DNA from: an uncultured Prevotellaceae bacterium
Lineage (GTDB): Bacteria; Bacteroidota; Bacteroidia; Bacteroidales; Bacteroidaceae
Direction of reading: 5' to 3'
Assembly (NCBI GenBank): GCA_902784755.1
Contig: CACZVX010000012.1
Span: forward strand, 1-64,000
DNA length: 64,000 nucleotides
How positions within the stretch are numbered: position 1 is the stretch's first letter; the number at the start of each line of letters is the position of its first letter. The notes below the pieces were generated by a model. It had not been told where the DNA came from. It saw nothing but the letters and a program-made list of their open reading frames with translations, and searched no databases. A program made the translations under genes and the position numbers. This document shows positions 33,084 to 41,881 of this stretch, piece by piece.

Positions 33084-34559
33084 ATGATGAAGAAAATCAG
33101 TATTAGTTTGTTGGCACTTGCTTTAGCGCTGGTGGGTTGCCAACAGAAAGCGGAAAGTCCTGTCCTTACCATTGAGGGCGGACAAGTTCAGGGCGTGGCC
33201 GCCGACTTGGAAGGTGTTTATGTCTATCGTGGCATTCCCTATGCCGCTCCTCCCATCAAAGAGCTGCGCTGGAAGGCACCACAGCCTGTCATTCCTTGGG
33301 AGGGCGTGTTAGTTGCTGACAAGTTCGGGCATCCTGGCTATCAGTCGGTTCACTATCCCGGAGGCTATACCACGGAGTGGGGCTACGGCGAGGAATCTCC
33401 TTACAGCGAAGACTGCCTTTACCTGAATGTATGGACGAAAGCCCCAGGACAAGTGGAAAAGAAACTCCCCGTGGCTCTTTGGATTCATGGTGGCGGCTAT
33501 CGTGAAGGATGGGGTTCAGAACCAGAGTTCGACGGTCAGGAGTGGGCTGCTAAGGATGTTGTCCTTGTGTCTGTCAATTATCGTTTGGGTGTCTTCGGCT
33601 TTCTCACACATCCCGAACTGACCGCAGAGAGTCCCGACCATGTTTCAGGAAACTATGGTATTCTTGATCAGATAGAATCGCTCAAATGGATTAAGAAGAA
33701 CATTGCCCAGTTTGGCGGTGACCCTGACAATGTAACAATCTTCGGACAGAGTGCCGGTGGAGGCAGTGTGCGTACGCTTTGTGAGTCTCCGTTGGCTCGC
33801 GGTCTCTTCCATAAGGCTGTGATTATGAGTGCAGGTGGTCTTACCGTTGGAACGAATTCACCCACACCTTCACGTTTCAAGCCTATGTCTATCGAAGAGG
33901 CAGGAAACCTCAACAAAAAGATTCTCGATTGGGCTGGCATCAATTCACTGGAGAAGATGCGTAAGGCTTCCACCGAGACCCTCCACACCGTTGGCGGTCT
34001 CTATGCTGCCGTTACCAAACAGGAAGTTTGGATGCCGATGTTCCCGTTAGTGGACGGATACGTCAGCAAGGAAAGCTTTGATGAGGCTGCCAGGAACAAT
34101 CATCTTGCAGATGTTCCTTATATGATAGGCTTTACCCGCGATGATATGGGCGATATGAGCGAAGGCATTGCTGCTTTCTGTTTCAATCGCGACAGCATTG
34201 GCAATAAGGCTTGGGCTTATCAGTTTGCCCGTCCGTTGCCTACCGACGGAAGGGAAAATGTGTTACAAGGTGCTTTCCATTCTTCCGATCTCTGGTTTGT
34301 TTTCAAATCATTGAAACACTGCTGGCGTCCATGGGTACAGGGCGACTGGGATTTGTCGGAAAAGATGATTACGGCTTGGACCAATTTCGCCAAATACAGC
34401 AATCCAAACGGCAAGGAAGACGGTGAATGGACTCCTTGCACGAAAAAGACACCGCAGTTTATGATTTTTAAACTCGACGAAGCCGACAAGGAAAATTCTG
34501 GCATGGGAACTCCCATCAAGGGAGAGCGCCAGCCATGGGCAAATGCCAACAAAAAATAA
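33084..34559 (+). CDS. Type B carboxylesterase, lipoprotein
   Basis: Protein of 491 residues with a lipoprotein signal (lipobox LVGC, Cys19). Type B carboxylesterase features: VYRGIPYAAPP, EDCLYLNVW, the oxyanion hole WIHGGGY, and the nucleophile elbow FGQSAGGGSV with Ser223; the acid and His lie further on (the sequence AFHSSDLWFVF contains the expected catalytic His). It is exposed on the cell surface or in the periplasm. Likely hydrolyses ester substituents of plant polymers. It is the last gene of the run, ended by the terminator at 34577. Confidence 0.88.
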   Translation: MMKKISISLLALALALVGCQQKAESPVLTIEGGQVQGVAADLEGVYVYRGIPYAAPPIKELRWKAPQPVIPWEGVLVADKFGHPGYQSVHYPGGYTTEWGYGEESPYSEDCLYLNVWTKAPGQVEKKLPVALWIHGGGYREGWGSEPEFDGQEWAAKDVVLVSVNYRLGVFGFLTHPELTAESPDHVSGNYGILDQIESLKWIKKNIAQFGGDPDNVTIFGQSAGGGSVRTLCESPLARGLFHKAVIMSAGGLTVGTNSPTPSRFKPMSIEEAGNLNKKILDWAGINSLEKMRKASTETLHTVGGLYAAVTKQEVWMPMFPLVDGYVSKESFDEAARNNHLADVPYMIGFTRDDMGDMSEGIAAFCFNRDSIGNKAWAYQFARPLPTDGRENVLQGAFHSSDLWFVFKSLKHCWRPWVQGDWDLSEKMITAWTNFAKYSNPNGKEDGEWTPCTKKTPQFMIFKLDEADKENSGMGTPIKGERQPWANANKK

Positions 34560-34576
34560 CCATCGTGTTTTTCCCT

Positions 34577-34606
34577 AAGCCCCTCCTCGCAAGGAGGGGC
34601 TTTTTT
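34577..34606 (+). terminator. Strong terminator of the 20.7-34.6 kb operon
   Basis: Eleven-bp GC-rich stem AAGCCCCTCCT (34577-34587) and AGGAGGGGCTT (34592-34602), tetraloop CGCA, then a T run. It separates the carbohydrate operon from the nos cassette. Confidence 0.92.
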
Positions 34607-34660
34607 GTGCTATTCCCGAATTTCTTTTGTTTTCTGATTTGGTTAATTACTTGTTAATTC

Positions 34661-34858
34661 AGGCTTTTAGGTTCTTATATCCAAGCTCTTAGGTTCTTAT
34701 ATTCAGGCTTCTAGGTTCTTTTATTCAGGCTTTTAGATTCTTATATTTAGGCTATCCGATTCTTTCATTCAGATTATTATATCCTTTCATTTAGACTATC
34801 TTATCATTCAATGTAGGCTATTTTATCATTCAAATTAATCTAAATAAAATTATAATCC
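34661..34858. repeat. Left 22-bp tandem repeat array
   Basis: About nine head-to-tail units of exactly 22 bp, best preserved at the left (AGGCTTTTAGGTTCTTATAT plus CC at 34661, then AAGCTCTTAGGTTCTTATAT plus TC at 34683) and decaying to the right. AT-rich, no spacers. Unit 7 (34793) reads AGACTATCTTATC, resembling the AGACTAAATTGC core of the right array at 41904. The 553 bp between the terminator and the regulator promoter otherwise contain no gene. Confidence 0.85.
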
Positions 34859-34859
34859 A

Positions 34860-34882
34860 GTCTTTCTTTATTAGTAATTTAG
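34860..34882 (+). repeat. Left copy of 23-bp direct repeat flanking nos cassette
   Basis: GTCTTTCTTTATTAG-T-AATTTAG. The right copy at 41885-41907 differs only by C for T. The two copies are 7025 bp apart and enclose all genes from the Crp-type regulator to nosY. Confidence 0.8.
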
Positions 34883-35159
34883 TAGTGGTTTATAATTATT
34901 TCTTTGTTTCGACAATGCAAAGATAGAAAGCAAATTAGGAAAAATCAACATATACCACCATTTCCATCGACAAAGTTTACTACAAATGCTGGAAAAGCGT
35001 ATTAAAACTACTGGAAAAGAGTACTAAATCCAATAGTATTGGTACTATGTGTTCCTTAATCAAAATCAAACTCGATACACAACAATTCCTTTAAAAAGAT
35101 TGTTTTATTTTAACTTTTCAATAGTACACTTGTTATATTATTAATAATACGATCTGTTA

Positions 35160-35167
35160 TATATTTG
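35160..35167 (+). promoter_or_regulatory. -7 box of Crp/Fnr-type regulator gene
   Basis: TATATTTG followed by CA, 11 bp before the start codon at 35179. It matches the TAnnTTTG consensus. Confidence 0.55.
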
Positions 35168-35178
35168 CATTTGAAATT

Positions 35179-35889
35179 ATGAAGTACGAAATAAGTAACA
35201 TTCAATCTGTCCCTATGGAAAAGAAAAATATATATGATATTCTTTCCAAGAGTCCGCTATTTAAAGGACTTACACACCTCGAAATCGAAGAGATATTTTT
35301 CCATGTCAAGTACCGTCTTCTTCAGTTGAAAAAGAATGAGATTTATATCTTGGAAGGAAGTGACCATTATTTTGCAGATATCGTCTTACAGGGAGAGATT
35401 ACATCCTTTATGGTAGGTGCCAGCGGAAAATCCTTTATGATACATCGCTTTGCCCCCGGTATACTCATTGCCCCTGCATTCATCTTCAATTCTCATAGTA
35501 TTCCTGTTACGGTAAAAGCAAACGGTCCGTCGATCCTTATCAGGATCAATCCCGAGGATTTGATGCATCTAATAGACATCAATTCTACCATCCGGCATAA
35601 CTTTATCAGTATCCTATCAAATATGGTAGTGAACCTTACACAAAAGATCCGTCAACTGGAAATGAAAACTACGAAAGAAAAAGTAGTGGAGTATCTTAGA
35701 ATGCAAGCTAAAGAATCGGACGACAACAATATAAATATAATAGGTACTCGACAAGATATCGCTGATTTGATCGGTGTACAGAGATATTCCCTTGTAAGAT
35801 GTCTTGATCAGTTGCAGAAACAAGGAATCATCAAGGTAGAGCGCAAAAAGATTACCGTGCTTGACATGAGAAGCCTTAGAGAGATATAA
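35179..35889 (+). CDS. Crp/Fnr-family regulator of the nos cassette
   Basis: Regulator of 236 residues: cyclic-nucleotide-binding-type beta-roll (about 25-140; LFKGLTHLEIEEIFFHVKYR, ILEGSDHYFADIVLQGEI), dimerisation helix (about 145-175), and a C-terminal winged HTH (about 185-235; GTRQDIADLIGVQRYSLVRC). The only cysteine is in the HTH, so the FNR-type [4Fe-4S] ligands are absent, and Crp cAMP residues are not obvious. A haem- or NO-responsive DNR/NnrR-like mode is possible. A second Met at 35215 (MEKKNIYDIL) could be the start. It is 72 bp upstream of nosZ in the same direction and is probably its activator. Confidence 0.85.
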   Translation: MKYEISNIQSVPMEKKNIYDILSKSPLFKGLTHLEIEEIFFHVKYRLLQLKKNEIYILEGSDHYFADIVLQGEITSFMVGASGKSFMIHRFAPGILIAPAFIFNSHSIPVTVKANGPSILIRINPEDLMHLIDINSTIRHNFISILSNMVVNLTQKIRQLEMKTTKEKVVEYLRMQAKESDDNNINIIGTRQDIADLIGVQRYSLVRCLDQLQKQGIIKVERKKITVLDMRSLREI

Positions 35890-35961
35890 AGAACTGTCTT
35901 TACTGTAAAATTAAGTATTTGGTTAATAACATTCTATATTTATCTTTTAAATTATCAATTT

Positions 35962-37938
35962 ATGAAAAAAAAATTTGTTATGACTATTGCTACAGCCCTA
36001 TTGATTGGCAGTGGATTGCAGTCATGTCGCCCTGAGAAGAAAGGGCCGTCGGTTGATGAGAATGCCGCTCAGAAAGTTTATGTCGCTCCGGGTGAGTACG
36101 ATGAGTTTTATGACTTCGTGTCTGGTGGATTCAGTGGTCAGGTAACTGTCTATGGTATTCCTTCCGGCCGTCTGCTAAAAGTCATTCCCGTATTTTCCCA
36201 AAATGGGGAGAATGGCTATGGTTATAACGAGGAAACCAAGGCCATGCTTGAGACCTCTTTCGGATTTGTGCCTTGGGATGACTCTCACCACATGCAACTC
36301 TCTCTTACGGATGCCATGTACGATGGTAAATGGGCATTTATCAATGCTAACAACACACCGCGTATAGCTCGAATCGACCTAAAGTCATTCCGCACAGAGG
36401 AAATCATCGAGTTGCCGAACTCCGCAGGCAACCATGCGTCACCTTTCGTGACATGCAATACTGAGTATCTTGTTGCCGGCACTCGTTTCAGTGTTCCTGC
36501 CGACTATGAGAATGGTGATATCTCAATCGATGAATATAAGGATAAGTTCCGTGGTCATATCAGTTATGTAAAGGTTGAGAAAGATGGTACGATGAGTCTT
36601 GACTTCCAGCTAGCATTGCCCCCGTTCAACTATGACCTCAGCCACAGTGGTAAAAACGCCTCCTCAGACTGGAGTTTCTTTACCTGCTACAACTCGGAGA
36701 AGGCACACACACTGCTTGAGATTAACTCTGCCAAGAACGACAAGGATTATATACTCGCTATTAACTGGAAGAAGGCTGCAGAGCATGCTGCCAAAGGCGA
36801 CTGCAAGGTACAGAATGCCAAGTACGCTCATAACAAACTGGATCCAAAGTCTGGTATTGCCAAGAGTGAGATCCTTGATAAGGTAAAAGTGATCGAAACC
36901 AGAGAGGTGAACGACTTCCTCTATCTCATCCCCTGTCCCAAGTCTCCTCACGGTTGTGACGTAGACCCGACCGGTGAGTATATCGTTGGTAATGGCAAGT
37001 TGGCTACGAACGTGCCGGTATTCAGTTTCAGCAAGATCCAGAAAGCTATTGAAGATAAGGCTTTTGATGGTCAGGTGGACGGTATCAACATAATCAAATA
37101 CGAGGCAGCTCTCCATGGTGAGGTACAGGCTCCGGGTATTGGCTCTTTGCATACAGAGTTCGATGAGAAGGGTAATGCCTACACCAGCTTCTTCGTAAGC
37201 TCAGAGATTGTGAAGTGGAATGTGAAATCTCTTGAGATTCTCGACCGTATTCCTACTTATTATTCTATCGGTCACTTGTCAGTGATGGGTGGTGACACCA
37301 AGAAACCATACGGAAAGTATGCCATCGCTTACAACAAGATTACCAAGGACCGTTTCCTTCCTACTGGTCCCGAGCTTTGTCAGGCTGCCCAGTTGTATGA
37401 CATCAGTGGCGATAAGATGAAATTGATCCTTGAGTTCCCGACCATAGGAGAACCTCACTATGCTGTGGCCTGCGAAGCAAAGCTACTTCAGCCGAACGTG
37501 GAGAAGTTCACTGCCCTTGCAGACAACACCAACCCCTATAAGATCAGTAGTATGAAGGAAGCACGTGTTGAACGTAAGGGTAATCGTGTGGATGTTTATA
37601 TTGGTGCTATCCGTTCTCGCCTTGTTCCTGACAACATCGAGGGTATCAAGATGGGCGATGAGGTCTATTTGCACATCACCAACCTTGAGCAGGAGTGGGA
37701 TATCCCACACGGATTCGCCGTAAAGGGTAATAACAATGCCGAAGTGCTCGTCATGCCGGGTGAGACAAACACGCTGAAGTGGATTCCTAATCGTGTTGGC
37801 ATTATTCCATTCTATTGTACTGACTTCTGTTCAGCGCTCCACCAGGAGATGCAAGGTTACTTCCGTGTATCACCAGCAGGCAGTGCAACGCCGTTGAAGT
37901 TCTCTATCGACGACAAGGAAGTAAAAGAACTTAAATAA
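35962..37938 (+). CDS. nosZ: Nitrous-oxide reductase, clade II type lipoprotein
   Basis: NosZ reduces N2O to N2 using the multicopper CuZ and CuA centres. The 658-residue protein has a Sec-type lipoprotein signal with Cys22 (GLQSC) rather than a Tat signal, which is typical of clade II enzymes. The beta-propeller carries the CuZ histidines in DDSHHMQLS, GNHASPFV, PHGCDVDPTGEY, SLHTEFDEKG and IGHLSV regions. The cupredoxin domain has IPHGFAV and the CuA motif FYCTDFCSALHQEM (Cys618, Cys622, His626, Met629). Followed by the membrane-protein, nosL, nosD, nosF and nosY genes. All ligand motifs look intact, so an active enzyme is expected. Confidence 0.97.
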   Translation: MKKKFVMTIATALLIGSGLQSCRPEKKGPSVDENAAQKVYVAPGEYDEFYDFVSGGFSGQVTVYGIPSGRLLKVIPVFSQNGENGYGYNEETKAMLETSFGFVPWDDSHHMQLSLTDAMYDGKWAFINANNTPRIARIDLKSFRTEEIIELPNSAGNHASPFVTCNTEYLVAGTRFSVPADYENGDISIDEYKDKFRGHISYVKVEKDGTMSLDFQLALPPFNYDLSHSGKNASSDWSFFTCYNSEKAHTLLEINSAKNDKDYILAINWKKAAEHAAKGDCKVQNAKYAHNKLDPKSGIAKSEILDKVKVIETREVNDFLYLIPCPKSPHGCDVDPTGEYIVGNGKLATNVPVFSFSKIQKAIEDKAFDGQVDGINIIKYEAALHGEVQAPGIGSLHTEFDEKGNAYTSFFVSSEIVKWNVKSLEILDRIPTYYSIGHLSVMGGDTKKPYGKYAIAYNKITKDRFLPTGPELCQAAQLYDISGDKMKLILEFPTIGEPHYAVACEAKLLQPNVEKFTALADNTNPYKISSMKEARVERKGNRVDVYIGAIRSRLVPDNIEGIKMGDEVYLHITNLEQEWDIPHGFAVKGNNNAEVLVMPGETNTLKWIPNRVGIIPFYCTDFCSALHQEMQGYFRVSPAGSATPLKFSIDDKEVKELK

Positions 37939-37961
37939 CCCAATTAGAAAAATATTAGAAA

Positions 37962-38561
37962 ATGAATAAGTTGACAAAGACAGGAGTAATCCTGATGATT
38001 CTTGCCGGTGTTCTTACGATCATCGCAGCATTCGTTCCACTATGGGTTATTGATCTGGATGCCCCACAGTATCCGGAAGGTTTGAAACTCATTATCGGAG
38101 GTTTTGCCGGACTCTCTGGAAACCTCGACTCTGTGAACGACCTTAACCACTATGTGGGTATGGCACAGTTGCATGCAGAAGATTTCTGGGAGTTCGCAGT
38201 CTTACCGTGGATACTCATCGTACTTGGTGTGATCTTCATTATCACCGGTTTCTTAAAGAGTAAGAAACTCACCATCTGCAGTTTCATACTGTTGTGTCTC
38301 TTTGCCGTCCTCGGATTTATCGACTTCTTCCGTTGGGAGTACAACTATGGCCACAACCTCTCACCCGATGCACCGATCAAAATTCCCGGCGGTGATTTCC
38401 AACCTCCACTGATCGGTTTCAAACAGTTAGCAAACTTCGAGGTTTTCTCATGGCCCGGTATTGGTGGATGGATATTAGTCATTGCCGGTATTCTGGTTGC
38501 CTTGGCTATCTTCTATGAGTTTGGCTTTTATGAAAAGATTTTCAAAAAAGCCAAGAAATGA
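37962..38561 (+). CDS. Integral membrane protein of the nos cassette, function unknown
   Basis: Protein of 199 residues with about four transmembrane helices (about 9-30, 82-100, 106-124, 167-188) and extracytoplasmic stretches with several aromatic, Asp and His residues (LNHYVGMAQLHAEDFWEFAV; FFRWEYNYGHNLSPDAP). It lies between nosZ and nosL and overlaps the nosL start by ATGA. Clade II nos clusters often hold a membrane protein here, sometimes called NosB; identity with it is not established from sequence. A role in electron supply to NosZ or in copper-site assembly is inferred from position. No haem-binding CxxCH is present. Confidence 0.75.
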   Translation: MNKLTKTGVILMILAGVLTIIAAFVPLWVIDLDAPQYPEGLKLIIGGFAGLSGNLDSVNDLNHYVGMAQLHAEDFWEFAVLPWILIVLGVIFIITGFLKSKKLTICSFILLCLFAVLGFIDFFRWEYNYGHNLSPDAPIKIPGGDFQPPLIGFKQLANFEVFSWPGIGGWILVIAGILVALAIFYEFGFYEKIFKKAKK

Positions 38562-39082
38562 AAAAAACGCTGAATAATATCAAGGTAGTGCCAGTAATCC
38601 TGCTGGCGCTCCTTTCCACAGCCTTCTTCACCGCTTGCAGTATAGACGACAGTCCCCTGCCCGTACAACTTGGAAAAGATGACTGTGTAGCCTGTCAGAT
38701 GACCCTCATGGATGGGCATTTTGCCTGTGAGTATATTACTGACAAAGGGAAATGCCTTAAGTTCGACGATCTTTCCTGTCTCTTTAATTATCTGGCAAAA
38801 AACAACATTGCTGATAAGGAGGTACTGAAAATTTATGTCGGTGATTACCAGCATCCCGAGAATCTTATTGATTTGAAAACGGCTACTCTCGTGCTCGGTG
38901 TGGATATACAAAGTCCGATGGGTGGGGGTGTCGCTGCTTTCTCTGACAAAGACGAAGCCATCCGTTTCGCTGAGGAGACCAAGTCATCGGTACTCGACTC
39001 ATGGACACGTTTGAAGAAAGGCAAGCATCTGGAGGATGGTATGCTGGGGAAAGATAATAAGGATATGCACATGAGAGAATAA
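38558..39082 (+). CDS. nosL: NosL copper chaperone lipoprotein
   Basis: Outer-facing lipoprotein of 174 residues with lipobox TAC (Cys27). The NosL signature DDCVACQMTLMDGHFACEYI supplies a Cys-x-x-Cys-x-Met Cu(I) site, followed by KCLKFDDLSCLFNYL. NosL delivers copper to apo-NosZ for CuZ assembly. The start codon overlaps the stop of the preceding membrane-protein gene. An acidic loop near the C-terminus (DKDEAIRFAEE) is as in the family. Confidence 0.92.
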   Translation: MKKTLNNIKVVPVILLALLSTAFFTACSIDDSPLPVQLGKDDCVACQMTLMDGHFACEYITDKGKCLKFDDLSCLFNYLAKNNIADKEVLKIYVGDYQHPENLIDLKTATLVLGVDIQSPMGGGVAAFSDKDEAIRFAEETKSSVLDSWTRLKKGKHLEDGMLGKDNKDMHMRE

Positions 39083-39116
39083 AGAGAAAAGTAAGAACAA
39101 AATCTGTAAAACATCG

Positions 39117-39151
39117 AATGGGGCGATGGTGATGTGCATTATCGTCCCATT
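39117..39151 (+). promoter_or_regulatory. Stem-loop between nosL and nosD
   Basis: Eleven-bp stem AATGGGGCGAT (39117-39127) and ATCGTCCCATT (39141-39151), one G-U pair, 13-nt loop. There is no long T run after it, so an mRNA processing or stability element, or partial attenuator, is more likely than a full terminator. Confidence 0.5.
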
Positions 39152-39172
39152 TCTCATTAAATACCACGCAGG

Positions 39173-40417
39173 ATGAACATACTATCACTGAAGAAAGCAC
39201 TATTGTGTCTGTTCCTACCAACGATCATGGTCACACAAGCCACGACCCTCAAGGTGGGAAAAGGACAATCTTTTACTACTATTACACAGGCTTTGGAGAA
39301 GGCCGCTACCGGTGATATCATCCTTGTCACCAAAGGAGTATATAAGGAATGTTTCACCATACGCAAATCCATCGTACTCAGAGGAGAAAATTTACCCATC
39401 ATTGACGGACAACAGAAAGGTACGGTCATCGATATCAGATGCGATAATGTCACTGTGGAGGGGCTACACGTCATCAACTCCGGCCGTTCCTCTTTGCGCG
39501 ACTACTGTGGTATTAAGGTGGAAGATGCGAGAAACGTAATAATACGTGATAACAAGATGCGCTCTAATCAGTTCAGTATCCAACTTATGAACAGTACTGA
39601 CAGTGAAGTTGTCGGTAATGATGTAGAGAGTGATATCTTCGAGATGCAGGTGATGGGCAATGCCATACACTGCTGGAAATGTGAGCGAATTCACATCCAT
39701 CACAATACTGTGGGACATAACCGCGATGGTATCTACCTCGAGTTCGTCTACGAATCGGATATCCATCACAACTTCGTAACAAACTGTGAGCGTTACGGAT
39801 TGCATTTTATGTTTTCACACTTTAATAAATATTTCGACAACCACTTTGTGGGGAGTAAAGCCGGTGTAGCGGTAATGTATACCCATGATGTTGAGATGTA
39901 CAACAACATTTTTGAACAGTGCCAGGGAGGTTCATCCTATGGACTTTTGCTCAAAGAGATTCAGCGTGGGTACATTCATAACAACAGAATACGTAATAAC
40001 ACGGTGGGCGTACTGATGGACGGTGGTGTGGAATTGAATATCAAGAATAATGAGTTTCGGCAAAACGGATGGGGTATGCGTGTCGTCGCCAGTTCCACCA
40101 ATGATACCATTCATTGCAATAACTTCATCGGCAACACCTTCGATATCTCCACCAACGGATCGTTTAACAGCAATGTCTTCGACGGCAATTATTGGGATAA
40201 GAACAATGGCTACGACCTAAATAACGATGGGGTAAGCGATGTTCCATACCACATGCTCAGTCTTTTCTCCACCCTCGCAGAAAAGAATCAGACCATCCTC
40301 GTCTTCTTCCGCAGTTTCCTCATGACACTTATGGAGCAAAGCGAAAAACTATTGCCATCGATAACACCCGACAACTACGTCGATAATCGACCTATTCTCA
40401 AACCCTTCGAAATATGA
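39173..40417 (+). CDS. nosD: NosD periplasmic beta-helix protein
   Basis: Protein of 414 residues with signal peptide ending in TQATT. The body is a right-handed parallel beta-helix (CASH/PbH1 repeats): repeated N-rich turns such as DNVTVEGLHVINSG, IIRDNKMRSNQFSIQLM, IHHNTVGHNRDGIYLEF, IHNNRIRNNTVGVLMDG. NosD works with the NosFY transporter in CuZ maturation, supplying the sulfur or assembly function for NosZ. The stop overlaps the nosF start (40414-40417). Confidence 0.94.
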   Translation: MNILSLKKALLCLFLPTIMVTQATTLKVGKGQSFTTITQALEKAATGDIILVTKGVYKECFTIRKSIVLRGENLPIIDGQQKGTVIDIRCDNVTVEGLHVINSGRSSLRDYCGIKVEDARNVIIRDNKMRSNQFSIQLMNSTDSEVVGNDVESDIFEMQVMGNAIHCWKCERIHIHHNTVGHNRDGIYLEFVYESDIHHNFVTNCERYGLHFMFSHFNKYFDNHFVGSKAGVAVMYTHDVEMYNNIFEQCQGGSSYGLLLKEIQRGYIHNNRIRNNTVGVLMDGGVELNIKNNEFRQNGWGMRVVASSTNDTIHCNNFIGNTFDISTNGSFNSNVFDGNYWDKNNGYDLNNDGVSDVPYHMLSLFSTLAEKNQTILVFFRSFLMTLMEQSEKLLPSITPDNYVDNRPILKPFEI

Positions 40418-41130
40418 TATCCATTCAAAACCTTAACAAATATTACGGTAAGCTACATGTACTTCGCGACATTAATCTCGAGCTCAACAATGGTGAGTGT
40501 GTGGCATTCATTGGTCCAAATGGATGCGGGAAGACCACACTTATGAAATGTATTCTTGGACTTGTCAAACCACATTCGGGAAAGGTGCTCGTCAATGGAT
40601 ATAACGTACAGGATAACCCCTTGTGTCGTGCAGACATCGGTTTCATGCCACAGAAAAGTAGTTTCCCGGAGAATATGACCGTAGGACAGACCATCAGTAC
40701 ATTGCTCAATGTGAGAAAATACCAAGGACAACTCGACAAGGAACTGTATGACAGGTTCAACATCCCATCAATTGCTAACAAACGTACAAATGCGCTATCG
40801 GGCGGTACCAGTCAAAAAGTAAATGCAGCCGTGGCATTTCTCTTTCGCCCGCAGATACTTATTCTCGATGAGCCAGCCGCATCCCTTGACCCTATTACCT
40901 CCGAGATACTCAAAGAGAAGATTCAGAAAGAGAAAGCAAAAGGAAAACTCATCTTCATAACCTCACATATCCTTAGTGAACTTGAAGACCTTGCTACACA
41001 TATTGTCTTTATGGAGGAAGGCAAACTCATTCTCCATCACTCTGTGGAAGAATTACAGCAACTCACAGGCGAGAAGTCAATAGCCAAGTCAATCATGAAA
41101 ATTCTCAGCGACAATGAAATCAATCGTTAA
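40414..41130 (+). CDS. nosF: NosF ABC-transporter ATPase
   Basis: ATPase of 238 residues. Walker A is GPNGCGKTTL (about residues 34-43), Q-loop GFMPQKSSFPENM, signature LSGGTSQKVNAA, Walker B ILILDEPAASLD, and the switch His in TSHILSE. It pairs with NosY to energise maturation of NosZ copper centres together with NosD. It overlaps nosD by 4 bp and nosY by 17 bp, so translation is coupled. Confidence 0.95.
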   Translation: MISIQNLNKYYGKLHVLRDINLELNNGECVAFIGPNGCGKTTLMKCILGLVKPHSGKVLVNGYNVQDNPLCRADIGFMPQKSSFPENMTVGQTISTLLNVRKYQGQLDKELYDRFNIPSIANKRTNALSGGTSQKVNAAVAFLFRPQILILDEPAASLDPITSEILKEKIQKEKAKGKLIFITSHILSELEDLATHIVFMEEGKLILHHSVEELQQLTGEKSIAKSIMKILSDNEINR

Positions 41131-41881
41131 GACAATCTTCTTGGACAATGTCAAGAGTAAAATCGTCATCATCTACTTTGTGATGCTTTCCTTGATATCA
41201 TGGACAGCCTTATTGCTCGAGGACAGCGAGGCTAAGGGAACTCTCACCATGTTGAACATCCTACTGTTCGTCATACCTCTCATGGCACTCCTCTATAGCA
41301 CTATCTACTTGTACAATTCCCGGGAATTCGTTGTGCTCTTACTCAGTCAACCCCTCAGACGCAGTCAGATATGGCATTCCCTTTTCAGTGGTGTGGCAGG
41401 CAGTCTTTGCATTGCCTTTCTCTTGGGATCCGGCATCCCCGTGCTCCTCTACCTTTCCGCGGGTACCGCTACAGTGCTTATCATTATGGGCATGGTTATT
41501 ACACTCATCTTTAACGCTCTGGCATTCCTCACCACCATTCTTTCAACGGACAAGACACGTGGTATAGGCGCAGCAATCTTGTTATGGCTCTTTTTCACGA
41601 TGATTTACGATGCGTTACTGCTGTATATCATCATGATCTTTTCCGACTATCCCATCGAAAGACCCATCACCACTCTATTAATGCTGAATCCCCTTGACAT
41701 GGTGCGTTTTCAGGTGATCCTGAAGATGGATGTTTCGGCTATGATGGGGTATTCAGGTGCTGCATTCAAGGAGTTCCTAGGAGAAACGTTGGGTACTATC
41801 ATATCAACGCTGCTGCTACTTCTATGGATTGTTGTTCCTTACCTTCTTTCCCTCATAATCTTCAAAAGGAAAGACTTGTAA
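41114..41881 (+). CDS. nosY: NosY ABC-transporter permease
   Basis: Membrane protein of 255 residues with six predicted helices (for example IVIIYFVMLSLISWTALL, NILLFVIPLMALLYSTIYLY, LLLLLWIVVPYLLSLIIF). NosY is the permease partner of NosF in NosZ maturation. The start lies inside the end of nosF. It is the last gene of the cassette; the 3' arm of a weak hairpin after the stop is also the start of the right direct repeat. No nosR, nosX or c-type cytochrome gene follows. Confidence 0.93.
   Translation: MKSIVKTIFLDNVKSKIVIIYFVMLSLISWTALLLEDSEAKGTLTMLNILLFVIPLMALLYSTIYLYNSREFVVLLLSQPLRRSQIWHSLFSGVAGSLCIAFLLGSGIPVLLYLSAGTATVLIIMGMVITLIFNALAFLTTILSTDKTRGIGAAILLWLFFTMIYDALLLYIIMIFSDYPIERPITTLLMLNPLDMVRFQVILKMDVSAMMGYSGAAFKEFLGETLGTIISTLLLLLWIVVPYLLSLIIFKRKDL

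Noticed and set aside
34661..34882. CRISPR-like array
   Set aside because: Units are contiguous 22-bp direct repeats without unique spacers, strongly degenerate, and no cas genes are present.
35890..35961. FNR box upstream of nosZ
   Set aside because: No TTGAT-N4-ATCAA palindrome is visible; the TTGG-TTAATAAC stretch is too weak to call.
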